From Pseudopyrenochaeta lycopersici (Eukaryota > Ascomycota > Dothideomycetes > Pleosporales > Pseudopyrenochaetaceae), in NCBI GenBank assembly GCA_003313425.1, contig NHZP01000008.1, positions 806,001-870,000 of the forward strand: 64,000 bases of DNA, read 5' to 3'. The position numbers and the translations under genes were made by a program. Under the pieces are notes generated by a model that searched no databases, was not told the DNA's origin, and was given only the letters and a program-made list of their open reading frames with translations. This document shows positions 12,877 to 24,519 of the stretch, piece after piece (the first letter of the stretch is position 1; every line of letters begins with the position of its first letter).

Positions 12877-13218
12877 TGTGTAGGGCTGCTGGCGCTCGCT
12901 TGTGCCAAGGTATTTGTATACTGCAGTGCAGTTGTTTCGAGCTCGCAGTGGCTCAGGCTGGACGTTTGTGGTTTCTTCAACCGTCGGCCTGGAAGCTGCC
13001 AGTGAACGCGGAGGCTAGCGCTGCTTGGCGGGCCCGGACCTTCAAGCAAACCACGACTTCATCGCAGCCAAAAGCTATCAACATCTACTTGCCCCACCAC
13101 ATCCTCACGACCAGCGACTACAGGCTCGTCGTCGTCGCCTGCTCCAGTTGGCCTCCCTTTATACGTCTCGACCACTTCACGCGACCAAAGACCCCGCGCC
13201 GGGCTCCCCACTTCCGCC
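12877..13218. promoter_or_regulatory. Shared divergent promoter region, eaf6 / TFIIS
   Basis: The 342 bp between the two start codons must hold both promoters and both 5' UTRs. No TATA-like box stands out on either side. Confidence 0.6.
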
Positions 13219-14175
13219 ATGGCTATGGACGCCAAAGAGATCGAGTTTCGCGGCAAAGCGATCGGCAAGGCCATCCAAGAGAACGAACCCAGTGCTTCTG
13301 TCCTGAAACTCCTCAACGACCTGAAGACCGGTGTGAACGCCACCGAGGACCTCTTGCGGCAGACCAGGATTGGTGTCACTATTAATCGCCTCCGCACCCA
13401 CAAGGATCCCGCTGTGCAACGGCTTGCTACGGAACTGGTCTCGAAATGGAGGGATGAGGTCAAGAAGGTCTCCAAGAAGGGTGCTCCGGCCAAGGCCGCA
13501 GCAGCAAATGGCAGTGCATCACCAGCTCCACCATCAGGCACCGCATCGCCAGCTCCTAGCCAGGCCAAGAAGAAGCACGACGTGCCTGCCGACAAGCGCA
13601 ACCATAAGACAGACAAGGTCAAATATCAGGTCACTGGAAGCGAGGCCCGAGACGGTTGCGTAAGGCTGATGTACGACGGCTTAGCCTTCATGAGTGAAGC
13701 TCGTAAGTCAAGGCTGCACAACTTCTACACACCCTACTAATCCATCCAAGTGCCCGATGAGATTATCAGTGTAGCAAAGCAAGTCGAAGCAGCCGCATAC
13801 TCCAACGCTGGTAGCGTGAACGAAGCCTACAAGACGAAAATACGCTCGCTCTTCCAGAACCTCAAAAACAAGTCCAATCCTCAACTCCGCCAGCAAGTCT
13901 TATCCGGCGAAATCCAACCCAAAGCATTCGTTGTCATGACACATGACGAGATGAAGTCGGAAGAACGCCGTGCGGCAGACAAGAAGCTAGAGAAGGAAAA
14001 CATGAATCAGGCCATGGTCGCCCAAGTGGAGAAGTCTATCTCAAGGGAGTTTCAGTGCGGAAAGTGCAAGCAGAAGATGGTGTCGTACAGTCAGGCGCAG
14101 ACAAGATCTGCCGATGAACCGATGACGACCTTTTGCGAGTGCATGAACTGTGGTAATCGATGGAAGTTCTCATAG
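13219..14175 (+). CDS. dst1: Transcription elongation factor TFIIS
   Basis: The protein has 302 residues from exons 13219-13702 and 13751-14175, with a 48-nt intron carrying a CTAAT branch site. Domain I (about 1-80) is the TFIIS N-terminal helical bundle, including the KLLNDLKTGVNATEDLLRQT region and ending in ELVSKWRDEVKK. An Ala/Pro/Ser linker follows, then the central Pol II-binding domain (about 130-250). The C-terminal zinc ribbon has CGKCKQK and CMNCGNRWKFS, with the RSADE hairpin whose Asp-Glu pair stimulates transcript cleavage in backtracked Pol II. An extra Cys precedes the second zinc pair (TFCECMNC), where most family members have Val. Length matches the family. Confidence 0.96.
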
Positions 14176-14973
14176 GATGTGTTCGAGGACTTGGGGCTGA
14201 GGTTCTTAACAGCGCATGGTGCGCGGATCTGGATGTTTGCAAACTGAGAAGCGGGCGTTTCATGGGCATGGAGAGGGCGTCGATATACCTAGGTGCTTTT
14301 TTATTTCTCAAAATGACTGAGTGGTAGCTGCCGCAAATTTGCGGAGCCTCCACCAGCCCTTTCAGCAATACAGGTGACTGGACTCCGTACGGAGTGTGCC
14401 CTGGCTATAGTGTAATTCTATTCCAATGCTTGAGTTTCATGCCACTTCCATTGCTTGCGAGTCATCTTATTACTCCACTTTGCCTACTTTTTGAAGACAT
14501 GTCCTTCCAATTCATGGCATGAATTATCAGGACCAATATAACTACAACGCCCCGATTCAACGTTTCAACATTCGACTTTACCCTTACTCTAACCATACAT
14601 CCCTCCTATATAACGCGACTGTACTAGAGCATTCACTACTATGCACTCTAGGAGCCTCAACAGGCGAGTGATGCGTGATACAAAATGCTAAGTACCATAC
14701 TCTTGTTCTCTCGTGTTATCGAGTACATGTCGTAATTGGAGAGCTGGCGACTCTTGGGTCTTATGGTTCATATTATCTATCTTTACAACTAATCGATCGC
14801 ACCACTTGTCCCTAGCCGCTCAGTTTGCACATACACATGCAGAGTAAAACCAGCGACATTTATGTGTTGGGATTCACTAACATACAATGACAACCTCGGG
14901 CGGGGCCTCGAAACGTTTGTGCCATGGGCGGTGACTATTTCAGATCGAAGCACTTGCCATAAAAGAAGTCGTC
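14176..14973. other. Convergent intergenic region
   Basis: This interval contains the 3' UTRs of TFIIS (plus) and the APH-like kinase (minus). The minus-strand frame continuing from the kinase down to 14789 is produced by reading through an intron and is not used in the preferred model. Nothing else is recognised. Confidence 0.5.
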
Positions 14974-16295
14974 TCATAGGCTGCTCCTTGGAGATTCTTT
15001 CTGCTTCATTGACCTCACCATGTCTAACGCAGCGTTCAAGCCCCGCTTTGTGTTCTCGAAGTATATATGCGAGAATTCGCTGCTTGCTTGGCCACTGATA
15101 GTTCTTGCCTGGATACCATGGCTGATAGTACTCCCCTGTGGCTGCATCAGTGCTTGTCATACACGATTTGCCTGCGTAGAGCAAGAATTGCTGTGCACAG
15201 TGATGACTTACCCTCATCAAGTGGAAAACCTTCGCAATCTCCCACTGATCCCGCCTCGGATCCCATCCCGTGATCTTCGTATACTCATCCAATAGCTCGT
15301 CCATGCTCGGCATCCCATTCTTCGCTTGGTTCTCCGGATCATATACTTCTCCTCCCTGGTCATCTCTTGCTTCTACCTTTGGTCCACCGGATATTCCCGA
15401 AGAACTGGCTCGGTTCCAGTACGGTCCTACGGCGTATACTGCGTCCATGAGCGGGTGCCCAATCGTGCTCAGCTCCCAGTCCAGAATAGCAATGACTCGC
15501 GGCTCAGTGGGATGTAGGATCAAGTTATCAAACTTGTAATCTCCGTGTACAATGCTGGTGCGGTCACTGGGCACATTCTTGCGGATGTAGTCCACGATTT
15601 CATCAAAATTGGGATGTGCACGACCGAGCTCTTTACCGGTTTTGACATCTTTGACCTTCGCCTGCTGAGCCTCGATCCGGGAGAAAGTGTTGCAGTGGCG
15701 GTTGTAGAAACCCGTTTTCTTGCCAAAGCCCTGAAGGCCGATGGAGTCAGGGTCAATGGAATGAAGCCATGCAAGAGTGGAAATAACAGAGAACCAAGCA
15801 GAACGGCGTTCGGTTGGTGAAAGCGTTGAGAGATTAGGATCTGTTATTATGCGGCCCTTCACAAATTCCATGACCTGATTTCGTATAAGCAAATGAGCTT
15901 GTCGCATGGCGCGTACCTGAGTACGTCCTTCATGTCGAGTGATAACATACGTAGAATGCAGTCCCAATAATCTCTGGATCCATGCACAAACAATACACTT
16001 TTGGCACCGGAAATCCGTCAACTGTACCAAGCGCTTTCAACACTTTGTACTCCCGATCAACCTGATGAGCGACTGGCGAGATGATGGTCCCACTCGGCTT
16101 CTTCCTCAGGATGTATCGTGTATTGCCCGCATCATCGACAAAATACGTCGGATTGCTCTGTCCATATCCAATCTTCGTAGAAACCACAGGCAATTTCAAT
16201 TCTGGTATCGCTTGCTGTAGGTATTTACCGAGTTTGCTGTCATCAAGGTCATGTCGAGCTTTCTGCTTTGCTGTTTCCGACATAGTGGCGAGCAA
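14974..16295 (-). CDS. APH/choline-kinase-fold phosphotransferase, ACAD10/11-like
   Basis: Preferred exons are 16295-15951, 15874-15212 and 15135-14974, giving 389 residues; a second ATG at 16283 (MSETAKQ) is equally plausible. Kinase-fold features are a nucleotide-binding N-lobe with [10 protein letters not shown] and YILRKKP, the Brenner-type catalytic loop HGDYKFDN, and the metal-binding segment [12 protein letters not shown]. The last exon restores the family block [16 protein letters not shown], which the longer uninterrupted frame loses; that supports the splice. The family is fused to acyl-CoA dehydrogenases in animals (ACAD10/11, acting on 4-hydroxy acids), but here the kinase domain stands alone. 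The C-terminal tripeptide is SSL, at best a weak type 1 peroxisomal signal. The substrate cannot be told from sequence. Confidence 0.88.
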
Positions 16296-16790
16296 CAGAT
16301 TCCACCGCCTCCTAAGTGAAAATAATAGTGAGGATGTATCTCATTAAAAGCAGATTTCTTACATCTTAGCAGTTTTATGAAGTTCGAGTAAGCTGCTTCG
16401 AGCGGAGTTAGCCTCGGCGTACGAAGTTTATAACCGGTTAGGCGCTTGCGGGGTCAGGACGAACGGTCTCGAGGCTTTGTACCATATAGCCTTCAGAATA
16501 CTGCGTTATGAAGGTTACTTTCTATCTGCGTTCAAAGACCAATCGCCAATCTGAGCGTTGCGCATCACCTGGTCGCTTCCTCAGTGTAAATTCCAAAAAA
16601 TCCCTGTTGGTACCTTATCTGGGAATCTTAGTTGTCCCTTACTAACTTCAGCCATCGCCTCAAGCAATCACTGACACTCTGCTATCTGACATTTTGACGC
16701 ATATATATCACTTCATCCAATAACACACAATGATGTGGGAAATGACATTGCAAGCGCTTGTATGGTCTGATTCAACACATACATCCTAGA
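16296..16790. other. Intergenic region
   Basis: This stretch contains the promoter of the minus-strand phosphotransferase and the 3' region of the FAD oxidoreductase. No further gene or repeat is seen. Confidence 0.5.
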
Positions 16791-18606
16791 TCAATTACTG
16801 CCAATCCCAAGCAAGCTTTCGAATCGATTATCTCTCGCCGCAGCATATGCTGACAATCTTTCCTCGGCTCTTCTGTCATCGCTATCATATGCATCCTGTT
16901 CTTTTCTTGATGGCCTCAATTTTCCTAACACATCTTCCACGTTCCAAGCAATTCTCTCAGCGCCCACTCTTGCACCGACCAAGTTCGGCGCTCCAGGTCC
17001 AAGCCTCAAGCCCGCCAATCGTCCGGTTACGAACAGTGGAACATCTTCGTTCCACATCAGGTCGTCTGTGAGACAAGGCATCCCGCCAATGTACTCAATA
17101 GGGTGTTGTTGTTGTATGGTTTGGAGAAAGGGGATAGTACGAATATCAGATTGGATCCCTGTTGCGAAGACAATGTAGTCCATTGAAGGGAAAGCAACCT
17201 CAGGCAAAGAGGTAACGGGCGTCCACACCTTCAATGAGGGGTTCCACGATACAGATTGAAGGGAAGTGTGGGTATGTAACAAAATTTTACCGCTTGCAAC
17301 ATGAGCGTCTAGAATTTTGCGATACCACGGCGTGATACTTCCGCCATTGCGAGCTTGCATGATCATGTCGAAACGCTCTGCTGCGTGTCAACGTGATTTT
17401 AAATATGGCTGTAGCCAACCTACCTTCATCCGTATCCGCAGTCCAGAATTCTGCTTGCTTGTAGTTTCGGAACTTGCCTACCCAGTCCAACTCTATATCA
17501 AAGTACTTCACTTTCAGCGGCCCGCGCATTAGTAGCCAAACCCTACTAACGCCCCTCTGTACTGCTAAATCTGCTAGTTGAATGCTGGTCAAGCCGCCGC
17601 CGACGATGAGCAGGTTTGTTGGTTGGCGAGCTTGTATTTTTGCTTTGACATGAACTGGTGGAAACTGCTTCAGCTGCATTGCATGAGCGTACCCTTCGTG
17701 CGGAAATGTGCTTGACAATCCCAGAACAGGTGGAATCGAGGGCATATTCCCAGGACCGATGGCGAGGACAACAACGGATGCGAAGCGGACACCTTGGTCG
17801 GTCGTGACCCGGAAAACCTTCTTGTCATCATCAGAAGCGTCGTCCGAAATCACACTGTCATGTTCTACGTCGCCGAAAGTACTAGCATCATCGTACTCGA
17901 TATTCGTCACACGCTCCTGTTTCAGGATACCATTGCGTAGAACATAACGCTGGATAACTTCCTCGCAGTGAGCTTCAAATAAATCCGTCTTTGGCACAAA
18001 GTAATCCTTCCGATCTCGCTCATCGACGTCAGGTGTTCGTCCTAAAAACCTTCCCTTGGCTTTGAGCTTCTGCTTTTTCCTATGTTTACTGATTTCTCGG
18101 CCTGCACAGCCCGGAAGAGCCCGGAGGTCCTTTTCCCTTCCTTCTTCGTAGGCGTATGCAAGCAGCGCGTCTCTATCAGCTGGATCCACGTGAAAAAACA
18201 TGGGGCTTCTCAAGTAATCGATACCGAATGTCCCGAACAAACGTTTCCATTTCGCCATCCAACTTGCTCCATCGGCATCAAGAACGAGCATATCAATCGC
18301 TTCGTCTGGCAACAAATGGCCATCACAACCGCAATCTGAGTTGCCAGGCGTTGAGGGTGGTGAAGGCAACGAGTCTTTGTTCGTCTGATAATTCTTGACG
18401 CTCATCTTTCTTCCATGTTTTCGAATCCAGTGATATCTTTGATGTTCATCATCTGTAAAGGTTGCCGATGGCGTGTGCTCACGTAGCCTGTATTTGGGTG
18501 AATAAAGTCAGTGACAAGCGTATCGGTACTCGTGGAGTTCCTACCGGGCAGCGACTCCAAGTCCAGCTGGACCAGCTCCGACAATCAGGACATCGTAAAT
18601 ATGCAT
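16791..18606 (-). CDS. FAD/NAD(P)-dependent oxidoreductase, OSGIN/SidA-like monooxygenase fold
   Basis: Exons are 18606-18545, 18487-17424 and 17380 (or 17377)-16791, giving about 571 residues. The short first exon supplies the dinucleotide-binding motif VLIVGAGPAGLGVAAR, which an annotation starting at the long frame (18405) would miss. A second Rossmann motif, LLIVGGGLTSIQLA, lies mid-protein, and the FATGIQSD motif typical of flavin monooxygenases is near the C-terminus. The overall plan matches fungal proteins related to ornithine N-monooxygenases and animal OSGIN. No NRPS or siderophore gene is nearby, so siderophore synthesis is not implied. The third exon has two tandem acceptor sites three nt apart. 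Confidence 0.85.
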
Positions 18607-19296
18607 CGTCGCTTATATGTCAAATTTCAGTGTACTAGTTCCTGCAGTAGGTCTTTTTGGATGAACTGAATGCTTCAAGACGGTGTGATACTATGGTGTT
18701 GACATTCCATGCACCTTGATGGATAGCATCACTGTTGAGTGACGCCATCACGGTGCTCGTACCAACATAGACGCTTGCATCGTTACGCACGCCAACAGTA
18801 TACCGTTACAATACAGTACCTTGATCGTCTTCAGATAGCCTATGATTTTGCTCTGATACTCGAATCAAGTACTACGATCATCTCATTTAGGCTTGGCAGT
18901 CTTCCAAATGATTTCCGGCGGGATTCTGCCCCCATGTTTGCCAAAGCATGAGTGATGCTGTACATGTAGGGAAACTGGAGGACAACATGAACCTAAAGTT
19001 GATAGTAAACATTATCTTGCCATGGAGCACTCGTCCCTTCTCAGTTAGCAATACCTGTAAGGCGTCTCCATTGTCTGTCATATGAGATTCATTCTCATGC
19101 ATGGTCTTCTCGAAGGTCGATATACTCTGTGAAATTGTATGCGAATAAACTCTGTAATGACGCATGTGACGAAAAGCGTTTGTGGTAGGTATTACGCGAA
19201 TCTGAAGCAACCGCTTACCACCAAGAGACCGACGAGATGGCGTCACATTAGAAATTAATCCTTAGAAGATATACTTAAATAAAGATGAATGAATTA
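18607..19296. other. Intergenic region
   Basis: This 690-bp spacer lies between the FAD oxidoreductase promoter and the 3' end of the rhodopsin-fold gene. It is AT-richer than the flanking genes. Nothing is recognised. Confidence 0.4.
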
Positions 19297-20638
19297 TCAA
19301 ACCACGCGATATGGATCAGGGCACTTTTTGTCATCCTCAACACTTTGCCGGCTCATAGAACTGTCTAAGCTTAAGATATGCGGCGGCCTCGGGTTGTCCA
19401 TCTCGATAGCGCTGGTTATAAAGTGCGGTCCATCTTCCTCTTCTCGTTGTTTGCCTAATCCACCATTGATGTCTTCTTGGCTTTCAGTGCGCCTAAATAC
19501 GTCGCGGAAACCCTTGGGGAGGGGCTGGGCCCTCGGTTCTGCCCATTGTCTATGAGTGGTCGGCTGCACATGAGTTACAGTTCCATATCGGCTACCACTA
19601 TTGTGTGTGTGGGAGTTCCAATTCCTCAGTCCGAACACGCGTTGAATGAGGGGGTACGTAAGCGGTAAATTGGCGCAAAGGATTGCAGTATAAGATTCTC
19701 GTAAGTACCTGAAGGGGTGGGAGATACGAAGTCAGTGAATGTGTGACAGGCTTTTCATGGGTGGAGAACTTACCATATTGTCCACTCCGTCCCGAATGGA
19801 TGTGTGAAGGAGTAGTACTTGTTGAGAACAGCCGCAACAATTGTGAATGCGCCAATGACGAAGATTATGAAGAGTATGATCTTATTCTTCATCGGTAGTC
19901 GTACTTTGAACAGAAGGGGCATTGGTATGCTCAAAATAATTAGGTCGCTGGAGATATTGAAGATTGCATTGGTAATGAGATGATTTGTCGCTGCAGAACA
20001 TTGTTCTGGCGGTATTAGCGCGAGGAACTTGATAAGAAAGGTGATCTCACTTGAATTCGGAGGCACCGCCCAGTATTGGGTAAATGGTCTACACCAAACT
20101 CCAAAGTATAGCACCTCCATCAGAACCTATAGGTATTGTCAGAACGAGACGATTGAAGGATATGCAGTACGCACAAACGAAACGGCGACGTAGATCGCTG
20201 TAGCTACGACGACCTTATGCTGAGGCAAGACAAATGTCATACGATCGTACATAATGAGTAGGCAAGCCTTGATTAGCCAAATCGTAAGCAGTTGCATCTG
20301 CTCCACCACCAAAACAAGCTTGGATCCATATATGCGAGTTTTGATCTCTTCTGGCGTATAGCGCGAAACATCATCCTCAGGAGGAATGAGATTGCTGCTG
20401 GTCTTAACAATCTGAGACATAACTGTCATAAGGACCGTGTCTGTAGCCTACGCTGTCAATTAGTGACAGCTTGGTTGAAGCGTGTGAATACGCTTACCAT
20501 GGCCAAGAGTATCAAGTAATCATCGAGTTGTAGGCGTTTCCAGGATCCGCGATGCAGTCTTCGCGATATCAGTCGAATGACGACCACGAACCAGCAGACA
20601 CCATAAAAGATGCCGGCTTCTGGCTGGAGGATCGACAT
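19297..20638 (-). CDS. Pth11-like/SAT4 rhodopsin-fold integral membrane protein
   Basis: Exons 20638-20498, 20447-20175, 20126-19774 and 19708-19297 join in frame to 392 residues. About seven hydrophobic segments are visible, from AGIFYGVCWFVVVIRLI near the N-terminus to ILFIIFVIGAFTIVAAVL and the segment around YLRESYTAILCANLPLTYPL. The order of blocks (LQLDDYLILLAM, KACLLIMYDRMTF, FGVWCRPFTQYWAVPP, SDLIILSIPMPLLFKVRLP) matches the fungal rhodopsin/SAT4 family that includes Pth11-related proteins. The cytosolic tail is Ser/Arg-rich and about 120 residues long. No CFEM domain is present. The first ATG after an in-frame stop was chosen, but an upstream first exon is possible. The ligand is unknown. 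Confidence 0.88.
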
Positions 20639-22104
20639 TCGGGATGTTGCGGATCAACCGCCGTTGGAGCAGTCCACGAGTGGAAGGATGACCAGAGCCA
20701 CCGACTGGGCTCAAAAAGAGGCCTGTTCACTGATTGGAATCAGTTCCAATCAGGCGCAACTTTTGGTGTCGCAAAAACAGGGCTGTCGACTGCGATAGAA
20801 GGAAGCGAGCCAAAAGTTGGGAATACTAGAGGTTTCAATAGAATGCTGAGCGCCGGCTCAGCGGCCGCGTAGTGCGAACAATGGCACACGGAGGCTTTGG
20901 ATCCAGTACTCTCGGTATTACTTGTGGTATCGGTGAGTTTGTTGTCTGGGCGAAGCTCATCGAAGCCTGGTCTGGGTTGATGCGTGTTTCGAATTGACCC
21001 GAAGCGTTCAAGCAAGGTGATGCCCAGCGTGCTCAAGTTGAATGGCGATCAGGCAAGTTTATCATCCAACTTTCCTGACAAGTTCGCAAGCGCGGCTGCT
21101 TTTGACGTATCTATTGGCTGCACTGGACAAGAAGGGAATCGGGCCGTTGCTCCAATGCTTGTGACATCGGCAAGTAGCGTGGAGTGGGTAGCAGTAATGC
21201 CTGACAGCCTCGACTCGCACTTGGCCACTTAGCACAGGATGTCGCGATGATAACGCAAAGCTGTTATTCGTTTCGAATACGTTTGCGACAGAGTACCGGA
21301 GAAGGCCCAGCGTATGGCACGAGCGATTGGAGAGTCAAACGAAACAGGGCGTTCGAGGGCCGTGTTGCAAAGTGCGACTTCAGACAGGTTCCGATACTGG
21401 TGGGAAGGTTAAAGTAGTCTTATCAGTCACAGGGCGACCATGATTTGAGAAGCGATCGACTGCCGGTCGGAATGAACAGAGCGAGGCAGCTGGGCAGCTT
21501 CCGCAACGCCATTGAATTGGAATGGGTGACATGTGCGGGACGGCAGCTCAAGTGGATGCCCCAATCGAACGGCCCGTGGCGGAAAATAGTGTGGGTGTCA
21601 CTACTCGCGGATCATCGGGGCGCGCCATGGAGGCGACCTAATTCGCCCCATGGTGGATGAAGGGGCACAATTCAGAATTAAGCCAACCCTTCTAGAACGA
21701 CAAGGCGACAAAGGTAAGAGGAAGGAGGAATCGGAGGGTACCGAAATAGCCCACAGAACTCGCTAAGTGACATTGTGACCCTAGCCCCCTTCAGCCCACT
21801 GCGTGGCAGGTCCGGGTACCACGGCAAACCCCCTGCTCCACCGTTTGGCAGACGGCATTGTGAACTGATTTCGAGCTGATCCTATACCGCAAACTGCTCA
21901 TCACCCATTACAGCCCGCTAAGCGCTCCTAGGCAAGTATCATTGCCCAATTCGAAACTAGACAAAACCCAAGAAAAAGCCAGCCTCATGTTGCTTCCCTG
22001 TGACCGGTTGTCGGTTTCCGTCGCATGGGACCAGAGAACGTACAATCAAACTTGGTCAATAAGTGGTGCGTGCATAAGGCATCTAGCCTGTCTAATCAGA
22101 GTCT
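20639..22104. other. Intergenic region, 1.47 kb
   Basis: This lies between two minus-strand genes. A minus frame at 20740-21036 could encode 98 residues, but it has no recognisable domain and no splice partner. Presumed regulatory DNA of the rhodopsin-fold gene. Confidence 0.4.
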
Positions 22105-23202
22105 TCATGCATCTCCTTTTCTGCCATAACCCAGGTTGTTCCAGTAATCCGCAATCTGGTCACTGACATCCCTTTGCACACTCCCTGTCTGCCAAACATC
22201 CTCCATATTGTCCAAGACAGCGACCCACTGCTCGATTGCCTCATCTTTATGAGGATGTCCAGCGAAATGCACGAGATAGTCTCCTCTCCTTACGAACTCC
22301 TCCTCCAAGCCTCCATCATCATCTCGTCCTGCGAAGAGCAACGGGCCGCCCTGCTCGTACGCATTAAACCAGTGCTGTGGTATGAAACGAGTCTGGTCTT
22401 TGAACTGTGGCGTATGTATTACGTGTTCCATGGCAGACTGCTCTGTGAAGGGAAGGTCGACATCCGGCTTGTAATGGCGAAAAGCCAGGATGGCTGTGAA
22501 GAGATCAATCGCCCAATGATTGACTCGAAGGAGGAAGACGCCGTTGTTGAGGCCATTGAAGTCATTGTTGACAAGTAAGTTGGTCGTATTTTCTTGCTGA
22601 CCTGCATACTGCCTGTTGTTATCGTACCGCCACCAGGATTCAGAGCGTGACTTTGAGGGTGGCAAGAAGCTGGAAATCGGACGACATTGATCGAGGATCA
22701 ATGTATCGCGGTCAACCCATTGAATCCATTCCAGGCGCTCTTTTTCTGGCTTCAGCATCTCACGCATCAGCAATTGGAGGATGAAAGCAGGTTTGTTCCA
22801 GAGATTGTCGACTATGTGATCACACATCACTCTGACTTCAGTCCCATGTACCAACGAATGAAGGAGATGCGTTTGGAGCGATTTCTTGTAATACGCTTGA
22901 GATTCCCCAAAATGCGCAGTGACGGTCGCTATGCGTGCTCGCCCCGTGACGAATGGCGAAAATTTGCGGCAAGTAGCGCGCTTGTTTGAGGAGTCCTGAA
23001 TGAGCTGCTCTGTAACCTCAGGCAAGCATTTCGAATCACCGTGAGTGACAAATTGGGGTATAGGAAGCGAGTGAGGTCTTGGATACGGGACCGAGAAGTC
23101 CTTTAACGATTCTCGATGCCAAAAGAGAATTGGTATGGCAAGGATGAAGATACACACCGAGACCAAAAGCTTCGAGCTGAAGACTCTTGGATTCAAAAAC
23201 AT
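22105..23202 (-). CDS. GT34 galactosyl/mannosyltransferase (Gma12/Mnn10 family)
   Basis: This is a single-exon protein of 365 residues with type II Golgi topology: a short cytosolic N-terminus, one signal-anchor helix (KLLVSVCIFILAIPILFW) and a lumenal catalytic domain. Family landmarks are IATVTAHFG at the nucleotide-sugar site, the block WIQWVDRDTLILD with its metal-binding D-x-D (here D-R-D), LNNGVFLLRVNHWA, and YLVHFAGHP near the end. Members transfer galactose or mannose onto N-glycans or cell-wall mannan. Length fits the family and no intron is needed. Which sugar is transferred cannot be read from the sequence. Confidence 0.9.
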   Translation of the reverse strand: MFLNPRVFSSKLLVSVCIFILAIPILFWHRESLKDFSVPYPRPHSLPIPQFVTHGDSKCLPEVTEQLIQDSSNKRATCRKFSPFVTGRARIATVTAHFGESQAYYKKSLQTHLLHSLVHGTEVRVMCDHIVDNLWNKPAFILQLLMREMLKPEKERLEWIQWVDRDTLILDQCRPISSFLPPSKSRSESWWRYDNNRQYAGQQENTTNLLVNNDFNGLNNGVFLLRVNHWAIDLFTAILAFRHYKPDVDLPFTEQSAMEHVIHTPQFKDQTRFIPQHWFNAYEQGGPLLFAGRDDDGGLEEEFVRRGDYLVHFAGHPHKDEAIEQWVAVLDNMEDVWQTGSVQRDVSDQIADYWNNLGYGRKGDA

Positions 23203-24437
23203 AGTCTTGCGATAAGCCAGGATGGAAACAAAATGATGTGTCCAAACTATGGTCGAGGAGCTGCGTAGTGGCCTCGTTGAGGGTGCCAGCTCACTGTAGT
23301 CTTACGTGGTAAGGGGACTATCAAGTGATCTGCTGGTGAACACTGGAGAAAGGTCCGTAGAAGAAGACATGTAGGCAAGGAAGAAAGTGAATGGACGGTG
23401 CTGCTGTATTGGTCTTGAGCCAACGTGTCGTCTGTAGCTTTGAACTCGTATTTTTATATGTACCAATAGAGCGAGACCTCTGGGGCAGCGCCCTCGGTTC
23501 AAGAGCGTCCCCATGGTTATTTTCAGCAAATAAAACCCTGCTTTCACAAAGTGCATGTAGCTATGGCCTGAGGAACCGATCTCGTCTTAGGCAAGTCGGA
23601 AGCCAAGACTTGAAGTGCGCGTTCTACCGTTGTCGGACTTCGCTTCTCGGAGTTGATGTCTATGAATGTGGAGAGCGGCCACAGACGGAGATGCCAAAAT
23701 AACCTCCAATAAAACCTACAGAGCAAGGAGCCTCTGAAGTCGTGATTGGCGCTTGAAGTCATTTCGTTGAAGCAGTTTGTATGTAAGAGCCACGAGTTGC
23801 TGGGGGAAACACTTTAGCCTTGTAGTTACCTCGACTTAGTGGCAACGTGGCCACCTTCTATGAAGTCAATCTTTATCCTATGTGAAAGTGACGATTCTTT
23901 AGATCTGAGCAAAAGCGGTAGGGTTTTGGTGTTGTCTTGGCGGGCAAAGCATGAAGTGGTGAGGTAACCCCAACCCCATCCCTATCCCTGATCCTTCCAC
24001 AACGTTGCTGATGCGACTCCCTTTCTTGCGCATATGCAGCTTTAATGAAGAATATCAGAATCCATATCCTCCTGCAATCTTTCCATTTGCAGGCTTGCGA
24101 TATACCTTCGAAGCTCTGGTAACAAGTCATGTCGAATATTGGTCGCGATTCGCCATCGACAGTTGCAGAGTGCCTGGCACGGATACCTACTCAAGGAGGT
24201 CGAGGAAAACGAAGCCTTCGAAAAATTTACCGAACATCTAACTTACAGAACCTGGTACCTTGTATTCAAGAGTTTCAGTCCATTGAAACATTGCGCTTTG
24301 TGTTTGACAGTTTGGTTCAAATGATCGACGCACGGGCCACCAGTGCTAGCACCACCAAATCTTCGCACCACACTATCAAGCGCCGAACAAAAATCAACAA
24401 CCAACCAAAACAACAAAAAAGCAATTGAAGCTGTAAG
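23203..24437. other. Intergenic region, 1.2 kb
   Basis: This lies between the GT34 promoter and the tRNA gene. Only short unsupported frames are present; no repeats were noticed. Confidence 0.4.
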
Positions 24438-24519
24438 CTCTCAGACGGGGAATCGAACCCCGGCCTCCGGCGAGTTGTCTGATGACAAGCCGAAATACTG
24501 ACCACTATACTATCTGAGA
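24438..24519 (-). tRNA. tRNA-Asp (GTC) with a ~10-nt intron
   Basis: The minus strand folds as a full cloverleaf: 7-bp acceptor stem TCTCAGA/TCTGAGA, D-arm containing TAGTGGTCAG, anticodon stem TCGGC/GCCGG, T-arm CGGGG-TTCGATT-CCCCG, discriminator G. The anticodon GTC is at 24486-24484. The anticodon loop is 17 nt instead of 7, so a ~10-nt intron is placed after position 37 (24482-24473), the standard site for nuclear tRNA introns. Confidence 0.92.

Noticed and set aside
14789..15134. C-terminal continuation of the phosphotransferase frame
   Set aside because: It is created by reading through an intron; splicing gives a tail that matches the family, and this one does not.
16791..18606. Siderophore or other secondary-metabolite cluster suggested by the monooxygenase and nearby transporters
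   Set aside because: No NRPS, PKS, terpene synthase or tailoring gene set is present in the window; neighbours are unrelated.
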